The notes beneath the pieces are model-generated. The model was not told the origin of the DNA. It searched no databases and saw nothing but the letters and a program-made list of their open reading frames with translations. Positions 42,985-53,850 of a stretch of DNA of 64,000 bases are shown piece after piece. The stretch is from Tubulanus polymorphus (lineage: Eukaryota > Nemertea > Palaeonemertea > Tubulaniformes > Tubulanidae): positions 11,716,278 to 11,780,277 of the forward strand of contig NC_134030.1 of NCBI RefSeq assembly GCF_964204645.1, in the 5' to 3' direction. The translations under genes and the position numbers were made by a program. The number at the start of each line of letters is the position of its first letter. The first letter of the stretch is position 1.

Positions 42985-45401
42985 ACAATGCCGAACCGGA
43001 CCAAGTTCTCGGATTCATGGTTGATTGGATAAACAAGGACACAAAATAAATGAATGGTGCCAACCAGTGAAAGGCGATATTTATAAGGCATATTGCTTTA
43101 TATGTGAAAAAAAAACTATCTATTGATAACCAGGGTTTAGGCCAACTAATACAACATGCCTCAAAAATGATGCATCAAAATAATAGCAAGATAAAACTGA
43201 ACAAAAATCAGAAAAAACTTTTCCCGGTTGATAACACTTTAGAATGTGAAAGCTTAAGTGATAAGGTACTCAAGGCAGAAATAATATGGGCCATGTATGT
43301 GGCTGTAAATGACTACAGCTTCTTGTCATGCAACGATGTGTGTGAAACTTTCAGATGCATCTTCAAAGATCCAGCTGTTATAAATGAAATGACGTTGTCA
43401 AATGGGAAAGTGTCTTATACGATAAGCGATGGAATAAGAATACAGTTGACAAATGAGTTGATGAATGATATTCAGGATTGTACTACTGGATATTGTGTTT
43501 CATACGATGAAACACCAAACAAGCAGAAACTGAACCAGTTGGATATATATGTGGGGTATTTTTCACCTATATCCAAGAAAATTGAAACTCGATTCATTAA
43601 GACGATAATGATGGGTCACAAAACAGCTGAAATGGTACTCGGGGAGCTTCTCGGTGCCATGAATGACTTCAACATTGACTTATCGAAAATCATAGCTTTG
43701 TGTAGTGATGGCCCAAATGTAAATATATCAACTTGGCGTAAGATGTCAGCAAAAGTAATAGAAAAGGGCGGAAAGATGATAGATGTTGGATCATGCAGCC
43801 TCCATATGGTTCATAATGCGTTTAGAAAAGGCTTAGCATCTTTTGGCGCTGACATAGAAGAGTTTGCAGGAGATATACACACATTCTTCAAGTATGCCAC
43901 AAGGCGACAAGATTATGCAGTGTTCCAGCGAAAGGTTGGTGTAAAGGAAAATACATTCCTCAAACATGTTGATTCGCGTTGGTTGACACTAATTCCAGCA
44001 CTCTGTAGAATCAGCGAACAGTTTCCAGCTTTGAAGGCATATTTTGGTGATCTCAAAAAGAATACTAAGAATGATGATTCTCAATCTGCATGTTGTAAAC
44101 GAATACAGAAGGTACTACTCGACGTAACTGTTCCTGTGAAGATACAATTTATCCTAGATATCGATAATATGTTTCAACGGTATGAAACTCTTTTCCAAAA
44201 GCGTGAACCGATGATTCACATTTTGTATACAGAAATGTGCGAGTTAATGCATAAAATATTGTTACGCTTTATTAAGCCTGATTCTCTCCCAGAAAAGACT
44301 GGAGCAAAGTTGCTGGCTGCTGATATTGAAAAATGTGAGCAGCTCTCTGATGCTTGTTTAGTGGTTTGTAAGCTCACCACGGATAAACTTGCTGTTCTAG
44401 ATTCTTCGAAACAAAAACTGATAATAAAAGGCATTCGGGCATTCTATGTTAAAATAGCATCATATCTCCAACAGAAACTTCCCCTTGGAAATAATTTCCT
44501 ACGAAACGTGAGGTGTTTACAACCGGAACGTCGGTCTGTTCATCGATTTGGGTTGTCAATTAAGGCTCTGGCGGTTGATCTGCCGACTATCATACCTGCA
44601 TCACAAGTCTCCACAGTTGTAGACGAATGGAAGATATATAGCAATGACTTGCTTGAAGATGATTGGTATAAAGACTCAGATGGAATAAGGTTACGAATTG
44701 ATAAAGCATGGGAGAAAATATTTGTTCGCCAGACTGCTTCTGGTGATAGCAAATATACTGTCCTGCCCAAATTGGTAATGGCATGCCTTACTATATCTCA
44801 TGGTAGTGCTGAGGTTGAAAGAGGGTTCTCTGCCAATTCACGCACCATTACTGGTTCAAGGGCAAGTCTTGGAGTTGAAGCAATTACAGGTTTGAGAATG
44901 ATCAAGGACAAATTAAAGACCACTGGACAGAAGCCATGTGAAATGACATTATCACCTGAGCTACTATCATGCTGTAGACGGTCTTATAAAAACTATACAG
45001 AGAGACTTAAGAAAGAGAAAGAGATGGCTGAAAAGGCAAATAAGAAAGCTCTAGAAGATAGAAAAAGAGCCGAGGAGGCAAAGCAGGTAGAGACAGAATA
45101 TGAAAATACAAGAAAAATCCTTGAAACTAGAAAATTAGAGTTGTTGGAAGTTGATCATTCATCCATGGAATCAATGACGACAAATAAACAACTACTCATG
45201 GAAGGCAATGAAAAATTGGCCAAAGCTATCAAGGAAAAGGACCTTACACAAATCAAAGTTGCACAGTGCATGATTGAGGTGGCACACAATAAACTTGAGA
45301 AGGAAATGAAAGACAATCGACAGAGAATAGGTGAAATTGAGAAAAGGAAGAGAAAATTAAATGATGACCATGCTGAAACCATGAAAAAGCTAAAATGTTA
45401 A
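42985..45401 (+). CDS. hAT-family transposase, long open frame
   Basis: The open frame from 43,104 encodes 765 residues and is the longest in the window. Motifs include CVSYDETPNKQKLNQLDIYV (first acidic residue), CSDGPNVNISTW and VGSCSLHMVHNAFRKG near residues 205-245, DSRWLTLIPAL, and the C-terminal dimerisation block ISHGSAEVERGFSANSRT near residue 575. A 150-residue Lys/Glu coiled coil ends the protein. The frame opens without ATG: a BED-like finger (WCQPVKGDIYKAYCFIC) lies just upstream in other frames from the ATG at 42,985, with an A9 run between. The catalytic part may be intact, but the N-terminus is shifted. Confidence 0.85.
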
Positions 45402-45676
45402 GATATGAACGGTGTGTAGACACATTCATCGTTGTACTGTATAAGCCCTTGGTCATTGTTCTTTTATTAAAGTGTAATTTTGTCTCATAGTTAAGTGAAA
45501 TTAATCATTTTGTACTATTTACCAGTTTCATGGTGTTTTAAAACAGTTTTGAAAAAACATAATGCACCATCAGTGTTTAGTTTGTTATGATATAGTTTGT
45601 AGTGTTGCGAGTTAATAATGTTTATATAATGTTTATAAGTTCATGAAAAGTTTAGCATTATGTTTGTAAGTTTATA

Positions 45677-45880
45677 CAGTGTAACCTCGATATAACGAAC
45701 TCCATGGGACCTACGAGCAATCATATGATTGCTCGTAGATGGGACTGAAATCTATGTTCGCTATTTAACCGATAGTTCGTTATATCAGGTGATAATTGTA
45801 ATAAATCCACCAATCGGGACAAAATATATAGTTAACTGATAAATCGTTATATCAGGGTTCGTTATAACGAGGTTCCCCTG
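45677..45880. mobile_element. Mariner-like miniature element (204 bp)
   Basis: The termini CAGTGTAACCTCGATATAAC and CGTTATAACGAGGTTCCCCTG are inverted, and TA flanks both ends. It contains a perfect 28-bp palindrome at 45,711-45,738 centred on AATCATATGATT. It lies downstream of the hAT ORF inside the hAT element. Confidence 0.88.
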
Positions 45881-46214
45881 TAGTTAAGATTTTAAATAGT
45901 AATACTCTGATACCTTTTGTATCTACCGGGTACCTCACTGCAATTTATTATGAGTTGCTGCTGTCATTCAGTTTATTGTAAAATGTTTTTTCGAAAAAAA
46001 GAAATGAAAAAATGTAATAAATAAACTTTATTTTCTAGTTTCAGATTACTGAAGTTCATTCAAAGACATCTGTGAATATGATGCTGCAGGTTGTATCCTC
46101 TCTTGATATATTAAAGTCCTATTTTCTGATGGTTATACTATATATTCTATGAAATTTTCCTATTTCTGGACACTCTTCCTATTTTTTTTATGGACCAGAT
46201 CACTGGAACCCCTG

Positions 46215-47789
46215 GATTTTGCCTTAGCTTCATAATAACTTAGTATAAGTAATTTTTTTACTAATTAAATATCACTTATCACGATTATTCTTAAATTCTT
46301 AAAGAACTAAAATGCTGATGTAAAACTTATTAATAATTAAATAATCTATTTCAATTAAACTCCCAAGCACCCCTGCGCGGTGGCAGCCATATTGCCATTG
46401 TTAAGCAACACGTTTTCACGCCGTTTTCACAGGCTTTCACGATCTATTCAGTATTATATTCTCATAATGATTGCAAAACGCATTAATAGATGACAATGTA
46501 TAATAGGGGATCATTGACAACTGGACCAAAAGTGACACTGCTTCTTTGTTTGAGGTGAAACACATAGTGGATCATTGAATGATTAGATTCATTAGAGTGG
46601 ATTCGAATGGAAGTGGAACAGAAAAAGTCGAAGGCCATTTGATTTATTATCCCGCGTTTAAAGGACGCGTTGTGGATTGTTCAGGTATTATTATTGTTAT
46701 GTACATGTAGTAAAGTAAACGTTTATTGTGTTGGGCTTCAGGCCACCACAAGGTCACTAAAAGAATATGCTTATTGGAATGAAAACTAACATGACTAAGT
46801 AAATATTGTAGGCCTAGAATCTTTATTTTTAGTATTGAATTGAATTTGAATTAGTTATAGTTATTAGTAGGCCTTAAATGATTGAATGTCCAGTGAAAAA
46901 ATTGTGAGTGATCATTCCAATCGTGAGGGATAAAAATGGAGTTTCTTTGGTGTTTATTCATCCAATCTAAAAACAGCAGGATCATTTTGATTTTGTTGTG
47001 CGCCCATCATCGCCATTAAATTTGTATGCTGGACATGAAATTAGGTTGCTGTCGGAGTTTCGATTGTCGGCAAAAACGACGTTAGTGCAATCAATTCTTG
47101 ACCATTTTTTTTCAAACTTTATAGGGTCTACACCAATAAGAATTGATCCAGACCGACACTATAAAATTGGAATTCCCATTTTTTGGCTTAAAAATGTCAG
47201 GGGATTGTTGGAAAATGATGTTAGCGCGAGAGAGCCTTCAATGCTCCACTGATTTCTCAACAATGACAGTGTGATGAAAATCAGGTATTTACATAATAGA
47301 TTATATGAGCGTCGAAATGGTTTTAGTATAGATTACAGCGTGAGCATTGTAAATTCTTCTCATTTTAGGATGCCTACTCACTATTGAATGATACAACAGC
47401 TGCTGCCATACGCTGATTATTCTGAAAACCTAATACTGTTGGGTGCATGCATGCTGTCGTCCACTCATTTAAAAGAAGAACTAATTGTCAAGGCATTGGA
47501 CTGGATGCGAAGCAATGAAAGTCTTCCATGAGAAAAAAAGTTGGACCCAAACCGGGTCAGCTAAATAATACGTAAGTACATGAATTCAATATATAATGGC
47601 TAGCGTTCATTTGTTGTTGATTTACAGGGGCGGATCCAAGCTGGAAGAACGAGGGTTCAGCTCTTATGAAAAGGGCACTAGTCAATACAGGTCTCACGGT
47701 GTGAAACGGTAGTATGGGGTTTCGGGCTATTGCATTCACCCTTTGTTCGTCTGTTTTAATACTCTTGATATTTAAGTTATACATATATC
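46215..47789 (+). other. Right part of 9.1-kb element, weak coding traces
   Basis: The ORF at 46,998-47,252 (LNLYAGHEIRLLSEFRLSAK; a possible acceptor upstream is not clear) and a frame at 47,388-47,532 (MIQQLLPYADYSENLILLGA), preceded by TTCTCATTTTAG, have protein-like composition. They could be exons of a cargo gene of the element. I recognise neither. Confidence 0.25.
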
Positions 47790-48135
47790 TATCCTAGCCA
47801 TGTCTCCAGCCCAAAACTGGTCCGAATCAAGATGGCCAACTGCATTGGCCATTTTCGTTCCCCAAAATCATCACTTATGCAATTTTTTGAAGTTTTCAAG
47901 GGAAATTTTGAAGATGCTTCAATCTTGACACAAGATGGCCATCATGTGACCTTTTTTGTACCCAAAAAGGTCATTTTTGCCTTGTAGCTGCCTAATGGTT
48001 TGCAATTTTTCTTTGAAATTTGTAATGGGTGTACATTCTTAACAATCTAAAACATACGAGACAGATTTTTCGATCAGTCAAGCGTGACACATTTGGCAGC
48101 CATCTTAGTGTCATCAGTTCTTATTCGTAGATAGA
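47790..48135 (-). repeat. Dispersed repeat family, minus copy
   Basis: On minus, AAGATGGCTGCCAA, then a CCTTTTTGGG ... AAGATGGCC series ending CTGGAGACATG matches the plus copies at 49,400 and 53,850. Divergence is high. Confidence 0.6.
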
Positions 48136-48549
48136 AAAAGGTTTTTGAAGGAAAATATCGACAGGTTTTGACTTATAGTCTTGATATTTGATAATTGTTA
48201 CCACTGTTGTAGTATTTATCTCATGTGGAATTGGGGTTACCCAGGTTTTTGTTCTCACCACCAGGGGGAGTTGAATATTGAATTATATACAATTTGTCTA
48301 ATTTATTTTTGTACCTATGAATACTTTATAACATCGATCAATTATGAAATTGTAGCTTGTGACATGTTCTATGATAGTGGCGAGTTTCAATGTCCTGTTT
48401 CTATTTTATTATGTTGATTGGTTAGCATTCGAAACCATATGGGCATGGTGTCCCTAGACCCCTTGTTTTTCATCAGGTGGCGTTGAACATTGAAATTTCC
48501 AGATTGTCAAGCATTTCACCATATGGCTTAAAATCAAGTCATTGAAGAG

Positions 48550-48830
48550 TGCAAAAACTGTTAACTGTTATATGCAGAAGACTCTTAGAAAAAGCTACAG
48601 AATTCAATCATCATCCCAAGCAGCTGAAGTTGAATTATTTATCCGGGTAAAGAAATCATTTTATACTTTTGCTTAATTTTTTTCAAATGGTTATCATTTC
48701 AGAACAATGTCAAAAGGAGAAGGGTGCGAAAGAGGCCAACATAAGACATGCCATTACTCAAAGATTTATAAAATTTATGAAGATGAATAAATCAGTTAGT
48801 ATGGAAAATGTGAATCTCTTGAGTACGTTC
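48550..48830 (+). pseudogene. Possible terminal exons near right end of 9.1-kb element
   Basis: A frame KSAKTVNCYMQKTLRKSYRI reads to a GGTAAAG donor at about 48,650. After a TCATTTCAG acceptor at about 48,702 it continues TMSKGEGCERGQHKTCHYSK and stops. The splice phase agrees. No family is recognised. Confidence 0.3.
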
Positions 48831-48914
48831 ATTCTAAACAGCACATGGATTAAGGAGATGGTCCTCACATGGTGGTTTGATTTGAATTCAACAAAAAATA
48901 GCAATTGAAGACAC

Positions 48915-49265
48915 ATGTATTTAGCATGAAGTACACGTGTAAGACACGTGTAATATTGGATGAAATACACATGTAATTAGGATAAAGTACACGTGTAATA
49001 CAAGATGAAAAACACGTGTAATAAGGATGAAGTACACGTGTAATACACGTGTAATTTGGATGAAGTACACGTGTAATAAGGATGAAGTACACGTGTAATT
49101 AGGATGAAGTACACGTGTAATACACGTGTAATTTGGATGAAGTACACGTGTAATTAGGATGAAGTACACGTGTAATTGGGATAAAGTACACGTGTAAAAT
49201 TGGGCCAATTTTACACGTGTACTTGAAATACACGTGTATTTTCATTTACAATTACACGTGTACCA
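48915..49265. repeat. TACACGTGTA array, right end
   Basis: More than fifteen copies of TACACGTGTA or ACACGTGTAAT alternate with AGGATGAAG or TGGATGAAG spacers in a 15-28 bp rhythm. It ends in the terminal repeat of the 9.1-kb element. The minus ORFs rich in HVYFILITRVLH are read through the array and are artefacts. Confidence 0.92.
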
Positions 49266-49277
49266 TTTTCATAAGGG

Positions 49278-49400
49278 AAAAAACCAATGAGCTTGAAACT
49301 CACCTCGATCATAGAACATGTCATGAGCTACAACTTTCCAATTGATTATAGTAGCAAAATATGCTTAAGTATCAATTATGATGTGGAAAAACTTTTTTCC
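49278..49400 (+). repeat. Right half of the split 154-bp unit
   Basis: AACCAATGAGCTTGAAACTC ... CATGAGCTACAACTTTCCAA matches the continuation of the units at 53.2-53.8 kb. It is the counterpart of the half unit ending at 40,184. Confidence 0.75.
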
Positions 49401-50230
49401 ACCTACGAATGAGTACTGATGACCCCAAGATGGCTGCCAAGTGCGTCATAATTGCCTGGTCAAAAATACCCTCTCGGATATAAAAGATCCCTTTCCAAAG
49501 AATACCCATTACAAATTGCAATGAAACATGGCGCACCATTAGAAAGTTACAGTACTCAGAATTCAGGCCAAAATTGACATTTTTGGGAACAAAAAAGGTC
49601 ACAGTACGGCCATCTTGAGTCCGATCGACTCAATTTTTCTCATGCCGATGGGCCCTCGGGGGATACAAATATATACGAATGATCAAGGTTATTGATAAAA
49701 GTGTCTTCAAAATTTCCCTCGAAAACTTCAAAAATGTGTAAAAAGTGCGGATTTTGGCGAACAACAATGGCTGCCAGTCGGCCATCTTGAATCTGACAGG
49801 GCCAGTTTTTGGCCTGAAGATGTGTCTAGGGTAGATACACGTATAAAACAAATATCAAGACATTACCTTGAAGCGTCTTCAAAACTTTGGAACTCTCACG
49901 AACTATCTAGATGGTTATCTCTCGACCTCAATAGCTTCAAGACCCATCTCAAAACAACTTTGTTCCATGCAGCATACCATTAACTCTCGGAAAGCGAATT
50001 GTATTTAACATTTTTGGAAGAATAAAATTTTAGAATAGAATTTGCAATTCGGGCACATGGCTAATTAGCATATCAAGGTCATACACCCGATTTGGTAAAA
50101 CCTTTTTTTCGCGAACCTTGCGCAATTGTCAAGGATGAATTTTCTGTAGAGCAAATAAAAATTCCTCCCAAACACCAAATCAACTAAAGATTTCATAGAA
50201 ATCGATCTTGAAATACAATTTTAAATCTTA
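49400..50230 (+). repeat. Dispersed repeat family, plus copy 1
   Basis: GAATGAGTACTGATGACCCC, CAAGATGGCTGCCAA, and further blocks such as AACAACAATGGCTGCCAGTC and CACATGGCTAATTAGCATAT recur in the same order at 53,850-54,850. The minus ORFs at 49,372 and 53,820 share residues for this reason only. Confidence 0.8.
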
Positions 50231-51470
50231 AAATAAAACCCGGAAGTAAAACAGTAGACGATACCGCGGATTCACGTGAACACCTGATTTCTGTAAACGA
50301 AAGGTTGGTTGTGACAAAATTGTTCAGAGGGTTTAAGGTGGTAATAAGTACGGAAACGTAACGACCATGGTCGACTTATTCGATGAAATCAGGCCTATGT
50401 GATATCCAAATTTTGACTTTTTTATTCTCCAGACCTCCCTGATATAGAAATAAAAAATTTTGGTGGTACGAAAGTGCAATCACAGCGCCGACGGGGACAG
50501 AGCCGTGTCAGAGATCGGCGGAGTGAAAATTGAGGTGGAAGAACACGAAGAAGTAGGCTATTGCGCTACTTGAATCACGAAAACTCCTGGCGCGGCCCCG
50601 ACGCTTTTCGTTGATTAAGTAATACAAATATCATGCAATTGGTTTTCACAATCTACCGCTGGTATTTACCGGATTTCAATATCACTCCAAAATTCAAAGA
50701 AACCTCGAAATATCGAACCGGAACACTTCCGGTAGATATCCGCGGCTGCCCAACCGGGAAACTTATTTGTTTCAATAGATATTGATAGGATCCATCATCT
50801 TCACCCGTCAAGGGATTCGAACCCACTAAGCTAAAGCCATGCCAGAATCGGGTCGGGCCAATCACAGCGCTTGTAACAAACCACATTAGGCTTCTGTGGA
50901 ATTTCCCAGTAAATGGGCCAATCAGCGAACACGTAGCGAACGCGGAAGTATTGTCGCATGTTGATACAAGACGTCATGCGCAAAAGCGCCAGTAATGAAA
51001 TCGCGATAATTCACGTGAACAGCTGCTGATATTTTCAGATAAACCAATCACAGGGAAGACACAACTTCCTGATTGGCTGATAAAAATTGAAATTTTCCCG
51101 ATTTAACTTTCGTGAAAAATGCAGAAAACATTTTTATGAGACCCTATTTCAAAATTCTGCTCGCTACGATTCCGAGAATGGATTACGCTTAAATACGTGA
51201 TTTGTTCGAATATGCCCTCACTTGGCAAGCAAAAGAGCCTTTTGTGTGGAAACCATGTCATTTAAATTCGCTCCATTTGTATAGTAATAGGCTCAGCCTA
51301 CGGCTGGCCTAAAAAGGAGACAATAACTTTCTCGTCCACAGTTCGTTTTTTATTTTTATTCATAATGAGTGATGGGAAAAATACAAGTTGTAAGTCTTTT
51401 TTTTCAGGATAAAGAAAACAAATTGATTGTAATTTTTTCAGGCTATTGGACTACTTGATTCTTTTTACAT
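50231..51470. other. Intergenic, with a tRNA-like fragment
   Basis: No gene is recognised. On minus at 50,807-50,850, GGCTTTAGCTTAGTGGGTTC and GAATCCC contain a perfect polymerase III B box (GGTTCGAATCC) right after an A-box-like TAGCTTAGTGG. This may be a remnant of a tRNA-derived SINE or a decayed tRNA; the cloverleaf is not complete. Confidence 0.35.
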
Positions 51471-52109
51471 ATGCTCCACTCTTTATATTTGCAGGAAATG
51501 GCGAATTATTCTATACATGCAGATCCAAAATATGTCAGCCCCGTTATCAAAATGAGAAACCCATACCATCTGATACCTTGTAACGTGATGCGAGGTGCTC
51601 ATTGGGTCCTACTTGTAGTCGATAAAAATACAAGTAGGGTCCACATCATGGACAACCTGGCTGACGCAGAGACAAAGAAAACTGTGCTCAGATATTTTAG
51701 TAAATACAATACATTGGATAAAAACTGGAATCTAGAGTTTATACCAGAAATTGCCGGTAACGACGGGTATTCCTGTGGTCTGTATGTAGTTCGTAACGCG
51801 GATAGATATATGGGAAACGATACTTCCCATATGTATCAGGAACAATATTTTAACTGTAGTGTTGATAAACTATCGAAATACATGGAAATAGTGACTGTCG
51901 AGGATATTTTTTCAAACGATAGTGACTGCATTATAGTGTCGGAAGATTCTAAGTATTTTGATAATGATAGTGAAATTTTTAAAAACTATGGAATGGGTGT
52001 AACCGACTACGCAGCTCCACTTGATCTATGGGCTGCGGGTGTAGAGCGGTGGTCGCGTCACGAAGTTTGTGAAAAGTATTCACAAATATGCACAAGGATT
52101 ATATCATGA
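51471..52109 (+). CDS. Ulp1/C48-like cysteine protease exon
   Basis: A 212-residue frame after a polypyrimidine and TTTGCAG acceptor at about 51,494. The segment LIPCNVMRGAHWVLLVVDKN (His), VHIMDNLAD (Asp) and NDGYSCGLYVVRNADRYM (Cys) is the His-Asp-Cys arrangement of Ulp1/SENP-type proteases. Asn stands where the oxyanion Gln usually is. Such domains occur both in host desumoylases and in several DNA transposon proteins; the transposon debris on both sides favours the latter. The C-terminal part (YAAPLDLWAAGVERW) is unrecognised. Upstream exons were not found. Confidence 0.6.
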   Translation: MLHSLYLQEMANYSIHADPKYVSPVIKMRNPYHLIPCNVMRGAHWVLLVVDKNTSRVHIMDNLADAETKKTVLRYFSKYNTLDKNWNLEFIPEIAGNDGYSCGLYVVRNADRYMGNDTSHMYQEQYFNCSVDKLSKYMEIVTVEDIFSNDSDCIIVSEDSKYFDNDSEIFKNYGMGVTDYAAPLDLWAAGVERWSRHEVCEKYSQICTRIIS

Positions 52110-52330
52110 AAAATGCTGATAATCCAGTATCATGTGACACTTATTGGCGTATCGTGGCAGATATCAAGTTTAGTTCTTGCTTTTTTGGGCCTGTGAAATG
52201 TATAGAAATGATGCAGAAGTACCCTTTAATGGGGCCACTTTAGTATGTTCAGCAGATCTTGAAAAAAGTAATTGTACTACCCCTAGTAGTTTTTCTATGA
52301 AACCTTTGCACCTCTAAGGAAAAATTACTC

Positions 52331-52555
52331 AAAGACAAAGCCAATTGGTGTTATCTGGCATGAGTGGTCCTAATGACGAAGATATCACTAGCACCTTTGA
52401 AAAAGTCATTAGAGAGCACAGGGATATAAAGTATTTCCAGTTCTACTGCGATAACTGAGAAGGTCAAAACAAGAACTGAACCCTCTACACAGCTCTATGT
52501 TGGGTGGTAACTATTATTGATAAACTAATGAATACTTAGAAAAAGGCCATACCTT
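52331..52555 (+). pseudogene. Transposase-like fragment with QNKN motif
   Basis: IGVIWHEWS and, after a frame change, DEDITSTFEKVIREHRDIKY, FQFYCDN, EGQNKN and TLYTALCWVV form a coherent protein stretch. In-frame TGA codons stand after DN and after QNKN, where related invertebrate proteins I recall have Cys and Trp. It is probably a decayed transposon protein. The family name is not certain. Confidence 0.4.
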
Positions 52556-52890
52556 CATGAGCGCGGATATTTTTAAAAATCCTAAATGAGTCCCTATTGA
52601 TCCCTTAGCAGATTATAATAGGTATAACACACTGACCCAAACTGTGTGTTCCTATTCACCCCGAAATCGGGGTCAATAGGAGCAGGCACATTATTTTTAA
52701 ACATTTTTAAGTTCCTTTTTAAATTTTGGTAAGTTAATTTACCACCTTTTAGCACTTAGTCATGGACATAATATAGATAACCAGGGGAATCCAAGTAAGA
52801 TAAGATAAGAGAAGGAAATATTCGAAAATCGTTCCTACTCACCCCGTTTTACGGTACTCTAGAATAACATAAAAGTATGAAAAGGATTAA

Positions 52891-53228
52891 AGGAAGCGAA
52901 CTTTTCTGCCAAAGTGGCTTTATGACTTTGTATGGCTGAAGCACATTAAAACAGTCGGAATGCTGTGTACTATTTGTGTGGAATTTAATTCTCACGACCC
53001 TGAAAGCTCAGCCTTCATCAAAGGCTGTAATAATTATAAGAAGGGCAGTTTTACTAGTCATGAGGGGTCGACAATTGAAAATGAACTTGAAGGTGAACTG
53101 GATGATAATGACTATGATGAAGATGATGATGCAGGGGACATGGTGTCAGAGACGAGTGAAGAAAAACAACTAGGGGTCCAGGGACACCATGCCCACTTGG
53201 GAAGTCGTTCCAAATGCTTAACAATCTA
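52891..53228 (+). pseudogene. TTF-type zinc finger of a hAT transposase
   Basis: The frame RTFLPKWLYDFVWLKHIKTV, MLCTICVEFN, SSAFIKGCNNYKKGSFTSHE follows the zf-TTF/hAT N-terminal pattern (R-x-F ... W ... W-L, C-x2-C, F-x-x-G, N-x-K, H). The second zinc-binding His is replaced by an acidic stretch (ENELEGELDDNDYDEDDDAG). A stop lies just upstream and no catalytic domain follows, so it is an isolated exon or fragment. Confidence 0.5.
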
Positions 53229-53229
53229 A

Positions 53230-53850
53230 CAATTTCAATATTCAACGCCCCCGGTGACCACATACAAAAACCAATGACCTTGAAACTCACTACAATCATA
53301 GAACATGTCAGCAGCTACGATTTTGTACTCGATTGTGATATCAAAATATGCCTCGTTACCAATTTAATATGGAAATACTAAGTTATTCTACTATTTAACG
53401 CCCCCTGGTGACCATATTCAAAACCCAATGACCTGGAACTCACCACAATCATAGGACATGTCATGAACTACAACTGAACTTCAACTGTAATTGATCATGG
53501 TAACAAAATATGCCAGTATAATAAGGAAATACTAAGTTATTCTACTATTCGACGCCCCCTGGTGACCATATAGAATAACTGATGGCCTTAAAACTAGCCT
53601 AAATCATAGATGATGTCATGAGCTACATCTTTGCAATTGATTGTAGTTACAAAATATGCATTGATACAAATATAATATTGAAATACTAAGATATTGTATT
53701 ATTCAACGCCCCCTGGTGGCCATATAAAAAACCAATGACCTTGAAACTCACCAGAATCATAGAACACGTTATGAGCTACAAGTTTCTAATTGATTGTGGT
53801 AACAAAATACGCTTAGGTATCAATATACTGTGGAAAGACTTTTCCCACGA
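53230..53850. repeat. 154-bp tandem repeat, 4 units
   Basis: The core CGCCCCCTGGTGACCAT or a close variant recurs near 53,243, 53,398, 53,552 and 53,705, a period of 153-155 bp. Each unit also has AATGACCTTGAAACTCAC and CATGAGCTAC blocks. The core matches the C-rich strand of the CTCF consensus. Single units occur at 40.1 and 49.3 kb. Confidence 0.9.

Larger units (their letters stand above)
42440..46214 (+). mobile_element. hAT-family transposon (copy 1, younger)
   Basis: Terminal inverted repeats are CAGGGCTTCTAGTG (42,440) and CAGGGGTTCCAGTG on the other strand (ending 46,214), 12 of 14 matching. Subterminal TCCTATTTT phrases are repeated at both ends. A 19-bp phrase, GATTTTGCCTTAGCTTCAT, occurs immediately right of the element and 7 bp outside its left end. 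This is longer than the usual 8-bp hAT duplication. The element carries a long transposase ORF and a nested miniature element. Confidence 0.8.
40185..49277. mobile_element. 9.1-kb element with CACGTG-array terminal inverted repeats
   Basis: Both ends share a perfect 25-bp inverted repeat starting CCCTTATGAAAATGGTACAC. Inside each end is an array of the palindrome TACACGTGTA (40,201-40,440 and 48,915-49,265). The outside flanks, GGTGGCCATAAAA on the left and AAAAAACCAATG on the right, rejoin into one unit of the 154-bp repeat seen uninterrupted at 53.7 kb, with a short poly-A target duplication. The cargo includes unidentified exons near both ends and the younger hAT at 42,440-46,214. No transposase of its own is recognised, so the superfamily is unassigned. 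Confidence 0.65.

Noticed and set aside
44216-45456. Minus-strand ORFs within the hAT gene
   Set aside because: They are shadows of the 765-codon sense frame.
46998-47252. Confident gene call for the 84-residue ORF
   Set aside because: Composition is protein-like but no domain, splice pair or homologue was recognised; kept only as a weak trace.
48758-49208. Minus-strand ORFs with HVYFILITRVLH repeats
   Set aside because: They read through the TACACGTGTA array and have no other support.
48915-49265. CRISPR-like regularly spaced repeat
   Set aside because: The repeat is a 10-bp palindrome with near-identical spacers, in a eukaryotic transposon setting, with no cas genes.
50807-50873. Functional tRNA gene
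   Set aside because: Only an A-box-like and a B-box segment are present, directly adjacent, without a full cloverleaf.
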